From Bagarius yarrelli (Eukaryota > Chordata > Actinopteri > Siluriformes > Sisoridae), in assembly GCA_005784505.1 (NCBI GenBank), contig VCAZ01000125.1, positions 372,001 through 436,000 on the forward strand: DNA of 64,000 bases. Reading direction: 5' to 3'. This document shows, piece after piece, positions 61,057 to 64,000 of the stretch. Within the stretch, counting starts at the first letter, position 1; every line of letters begins with the position of its first letter. Under the pieces are notes generated by a model that worked only from the letters and a program-made list of their open reading frames with translations, was not told the DNA's origin and did no database searches. Position numbers and translations under genes: made by a program.

Positions 61057-62935
61057 ATTTTGTTCTTCTCCTTTCGGCTGTTTCCTTTTAGGGGTCGCCA
61101 CAGCGAATCATCTGTCTCCACCCAACCCTATTCTCTACATCCTCTTCACTCACACCCACTTACGTCTTGTCCTCGTTTATCACATCCATATACCTCCTCT
61201 TTGGTCGTCCTCTTTGCCTTCTGCCTGGTAGCTTCATTTCCAACATCCTCCCACCAATATATTCACTCTCCCTCCTCTGTACATGTCCACACCACCTCAA
61301 TCCGGCTTCTCTGACTTTCTTCCGAAAACATCTAACATGAGCTGTCCCTCTAATAAACTTGTTTCTAATCGTGTCCAGCCTCATCACTCCCAAAGAAAAC
61401 CTCAACATCTTTAGCTCTGCTACTTCCAGCTCTGCCACCTGTCTCTTCCTCAGTATCTCTGTCTCTAAACCATACATCATAGCTGGTCTTACTTCTGTCT
61501 CTAAACCATACATCATAGCTGGTCTCCCCACTGTTTTGTACACCTTCCCCTTAATTCTAGCTGATATTCTCCTGTCACACATCACTCCTGACACGTTTCT
61601 TCACCCATTCCAACCTGCCTGTACTCGCTTCTTTACCTCTTTCACACATTCTCTATTGCTCTGGACTGCCGACCTCAAGTGCATAAACTTCTGTACCTTC
61701 TTTACTGCTTCACCCGGTAATCTTACTGTTCCACTTCCCTCCCTTTTATTCATACACATGTACTCTGTCTTGCTACGACTGACTTTCATGCCTCTTCGTT
61801 TTCCTCCATCTGCTCCCTGCTCTCACTACAGATCATATGTCATCTGCAAACATCATTGTCCAAGGAGATTCCTGTCTGACCTTGTCTGTCACCCGATCAA
61901 TCACCACAGCAAACAAGAAGGGGCCCAGAGCTGATCCCTGATGCAGTCTCATCTCCAATTTAAACTTCTCTGTCTGACCTACTGCACAACTACTACTACT
62001 ACTACTACTACTATTACTACTATTACTACTACTGTCCTGCTTCCCTCATACATTTCCTCCACCACCCTGACTAGTTCTCTGCTATTCCTGACTTCCTCAT
62101 ACAATACCCCAGGTCTTCTCTTGGTATCCTGTCATATGCTTTCTCAATGTATACAAAAAACAATGTAGCTCCTTAGGACCATCCCTGTATTTCTCCATAA
62201 GCATTATCAGAGCAAAGATTGCATCTGTAGTGCTCTTTCTGGGCATTAATCCATACTGCTGGTTACAAATACCTACTTCCCCCCTTAACCTAGCTTCCAC
62301 TTCTCTTTCCTATACCTTCATTGTATGACTCATCAACTTTATGCCTCTGTAGTTGTTGTAACTCTGCACATCACCCTTGTTCTTAAAGATAGCCACCATT
62401 ACATTCCTCCTCAATTCATCAGGCATCTTCTCACTCACTAAAATCCCGTAAAAACAATCTAGTAAGAAATTCCACTGCTGGCTCTCCTAGACATTTCCAC
62501 ACCTCCACTGGTATTTCATCAGGACCAACTGCCTTGCCTCTTTTCATCCTCTTCAAAACCATTTTAATTTTGCATGTACTAACCTTTTGAACTTTCTGCT
62601 CCGCATTGCTTGCCTCTTCTACCTTTTTCTCCCTCATAAACATTTCAAAGTACTCCTTCCATCTTGATCCTTAATAACCTGCTGCACATCCTTCCCATCT
62701 CGATTCCCATCTATCCTTCCACCTGGTCTCCTACACACAATATATACTTTTCTTCTCTTCATCATATCCACCAGCTCTCTACCTTTCCCTGTCATTGTCC
62801 CAACATTCAGCATCCCTCTTTTCAGTTCTACACCTTTGCCTTTCCTCTTCTCTTTTTTGTCTATTCATGAATCCTCCTCCTCTCCTCCTTTGACCAACAG
62901 TAGCCCAGTTTCCGCCGGCACCCTATAGGTCAATG
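61057..62935 (-). mobile_element. RTE-type LINE remnant
   Basis: In minus-strand order, broken frames give 'KRMKRGKAVGPDEIPVEVWK' (about 62545-62486), 'YGLMPRKSTTDAIFALIMLM' (about 62253-62194), 'SKTEYMCMN', then 'MLRFSLGVMRLDTIRNKFIR' and 'LRWCGHVQRRESEYIGGRML'. These are the polymerase N-terminal block, fingers and the C-terminal region of fish RTE-like elements. The low-coordinate end 'ttaggggtcgccacagcgaa' in complement is the typical 3' end. The catalytic YADD region is disrupted, an ACT-repeat lies inside (61988-62031), and there is no intact frame. Confidence 0.85.
61988..62031. repeat. (ACT)n microsatellite inside the RTE remnant
   Basis: Imperfect ACT trinucleotide run with TATT interruptions. 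Confidence 0.9.
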
Positions 62936-64000
62936 GTGCTGATTTTTTTTTATTTTTTTTTTATTTTTTAATGTAATTCTCTTAATAATTACCATACATT
63001 TAATTAAAATAATTGAATACAAATACAAGTAAATAAAATAATTTTGATGTTTTTCCATCAAAGAAAACTGACATTAATACTCTGGATATCAGAACACTCT
63101 TAATACTTTTAAAATGGAGCAAAAAAATAAGATGAGTAATAAAAGAGGCAGATTAGATGTCGTGTCCTGCAACTGTTATTCATTTTTAAAAATGTTTTAT
63201 TATTTTACAATATTTATTATAGAAGTTGAGTGAAAGATCATTAGTGGTGTGTAAAGCAGAGAAAATGGGTCAGGGATTAATGTCTTTTGTTGCAGTAGTA
63301 CAAACCCGAACAAACATTATAACCACAGTGTTGAATGCTTATACAATAAATCAACTGGAATCCAAGGAAAGTTTCATAAACTTGTGCGGAATGAATTTTT
63401 ATTACTACTATTACTGCTGCTACTGCTGCTACTACTACCCACTACTGCTACTACTACTACCACTACTACTGCTACTAATAATAATAATAATAATAATAAT
63501 ATAATAATAATAATAATGGTCGGCTGTTTGTAAAATAAATTTGTACTATTTTGTAAAACATTTACATTTATAACCTACAAATGAGATGTGAGTGTCTATT
63601 ATTAAGATAAATCTATTCTGGCTCTTTGGATCTCCAAAGTGTAACATCAACTCAAAACTTTGATGAAATATCAAGTGCTGAATATTTATTTTTAAAAATA
63701 GGTCTTTAGTCTTCATTTGGAGACAGTCAGTGTATGAGTGTATGAGACTGTTCGGAAACTGACAGGAAGTTCATTCCATTATTATATCGGTAAAGGTAAA
63801 AAAAAAAAGTCTTCAAATAAATAGTTTGAAAAAAGACACCATTTGAATCATTACCATGGATTTAAATGTGGAAGGTTCAGCTATCTGTATTTAATTATTT
63901 TACCCAACTACATATTTAAAAAAAAATACATTTGTTTTACTACTGGTACTGGAATCAGTACTCTGGTCGAACCCTAGGCATTTAATGCATTTTGTATGTT
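62936..64000. other. Intergenic; trinucleotide repeats at 63398-63516
   Basis: A T-rich run lies at 62944-62970. A (TAC/TGC)n then (ATA)n trinucleotide tract spans 63398-63516. No exon recognised. Confidence 0.55.

Overview
The window is nuclear DNA of a ray-finned fish. It holds two multi-exon vertebrate genes with GT-AG introns. The rest is AT-rich and carries abundant tRNA-derived SINEs, L2-like, RTE-like and Rex-like LINE pieces, Tc1/mariner, hAT and other small DNA transposons, and long AT, CT and CA microsatellites. The SINE whose tail resembles 'gcatttggcagacacccttat' suggests an otophysan such as a catfish or characin, but that is an inference. I found no bacterial, phage, CRISPR, rRNA or stand-alone tRNA feature.

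Layout: 1-15.8 kb is intergenic, with transposon remnants and simple repeats only. From 34.2 kb down to 15.8 kb on the minus strand lies WDR3 (the UTP12/DIP2 homologue, a U3 snoRNP and small-subunit-processome protein). I reconstructed 26 coding exons; they sum to exactly 943 codons plus stop, and every junction keeps frame. A short non-coding first exon ends at 34345. At about 34.35-35.1 kb lies a compact divergent promoter with two CACGTG E-boxes and an ETS-type CCGGAAGT. From about 35.1 to 59.7 kb on the plus strand lies GDAP2 (macro domain plus CRAL-TRIO/Sec14 domain). It has one non-coding and 12 secure coding exons, plus a likely terminal exon that gives an unusually short C-terminus. 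From 59.7 to 64 kb there is intergenic sequence with a decayed RTE-type LINE on the minus strand.

The head-to-head order WDR3-GDAP2 is the known vertebrate arrangement. The two genes share a promoter region, but their products act in different processes: nucleolar 18S rRNA processing for WDR3, and a poorly understood macro/Sec14 protein for GDAP2. Most of the unusual structure is in the introns. It includes two hAT-type insertions with exact 8-bp target duplications, one in each gene, and a third hAT-like element with a near-exact one. Several transposons are nested in older ones. A 27-bp minisatellite seems to have grown from a duplicated exon edge, and there is an eight-copy 28-bp minisatellite. 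No wholly new biological system is evident.
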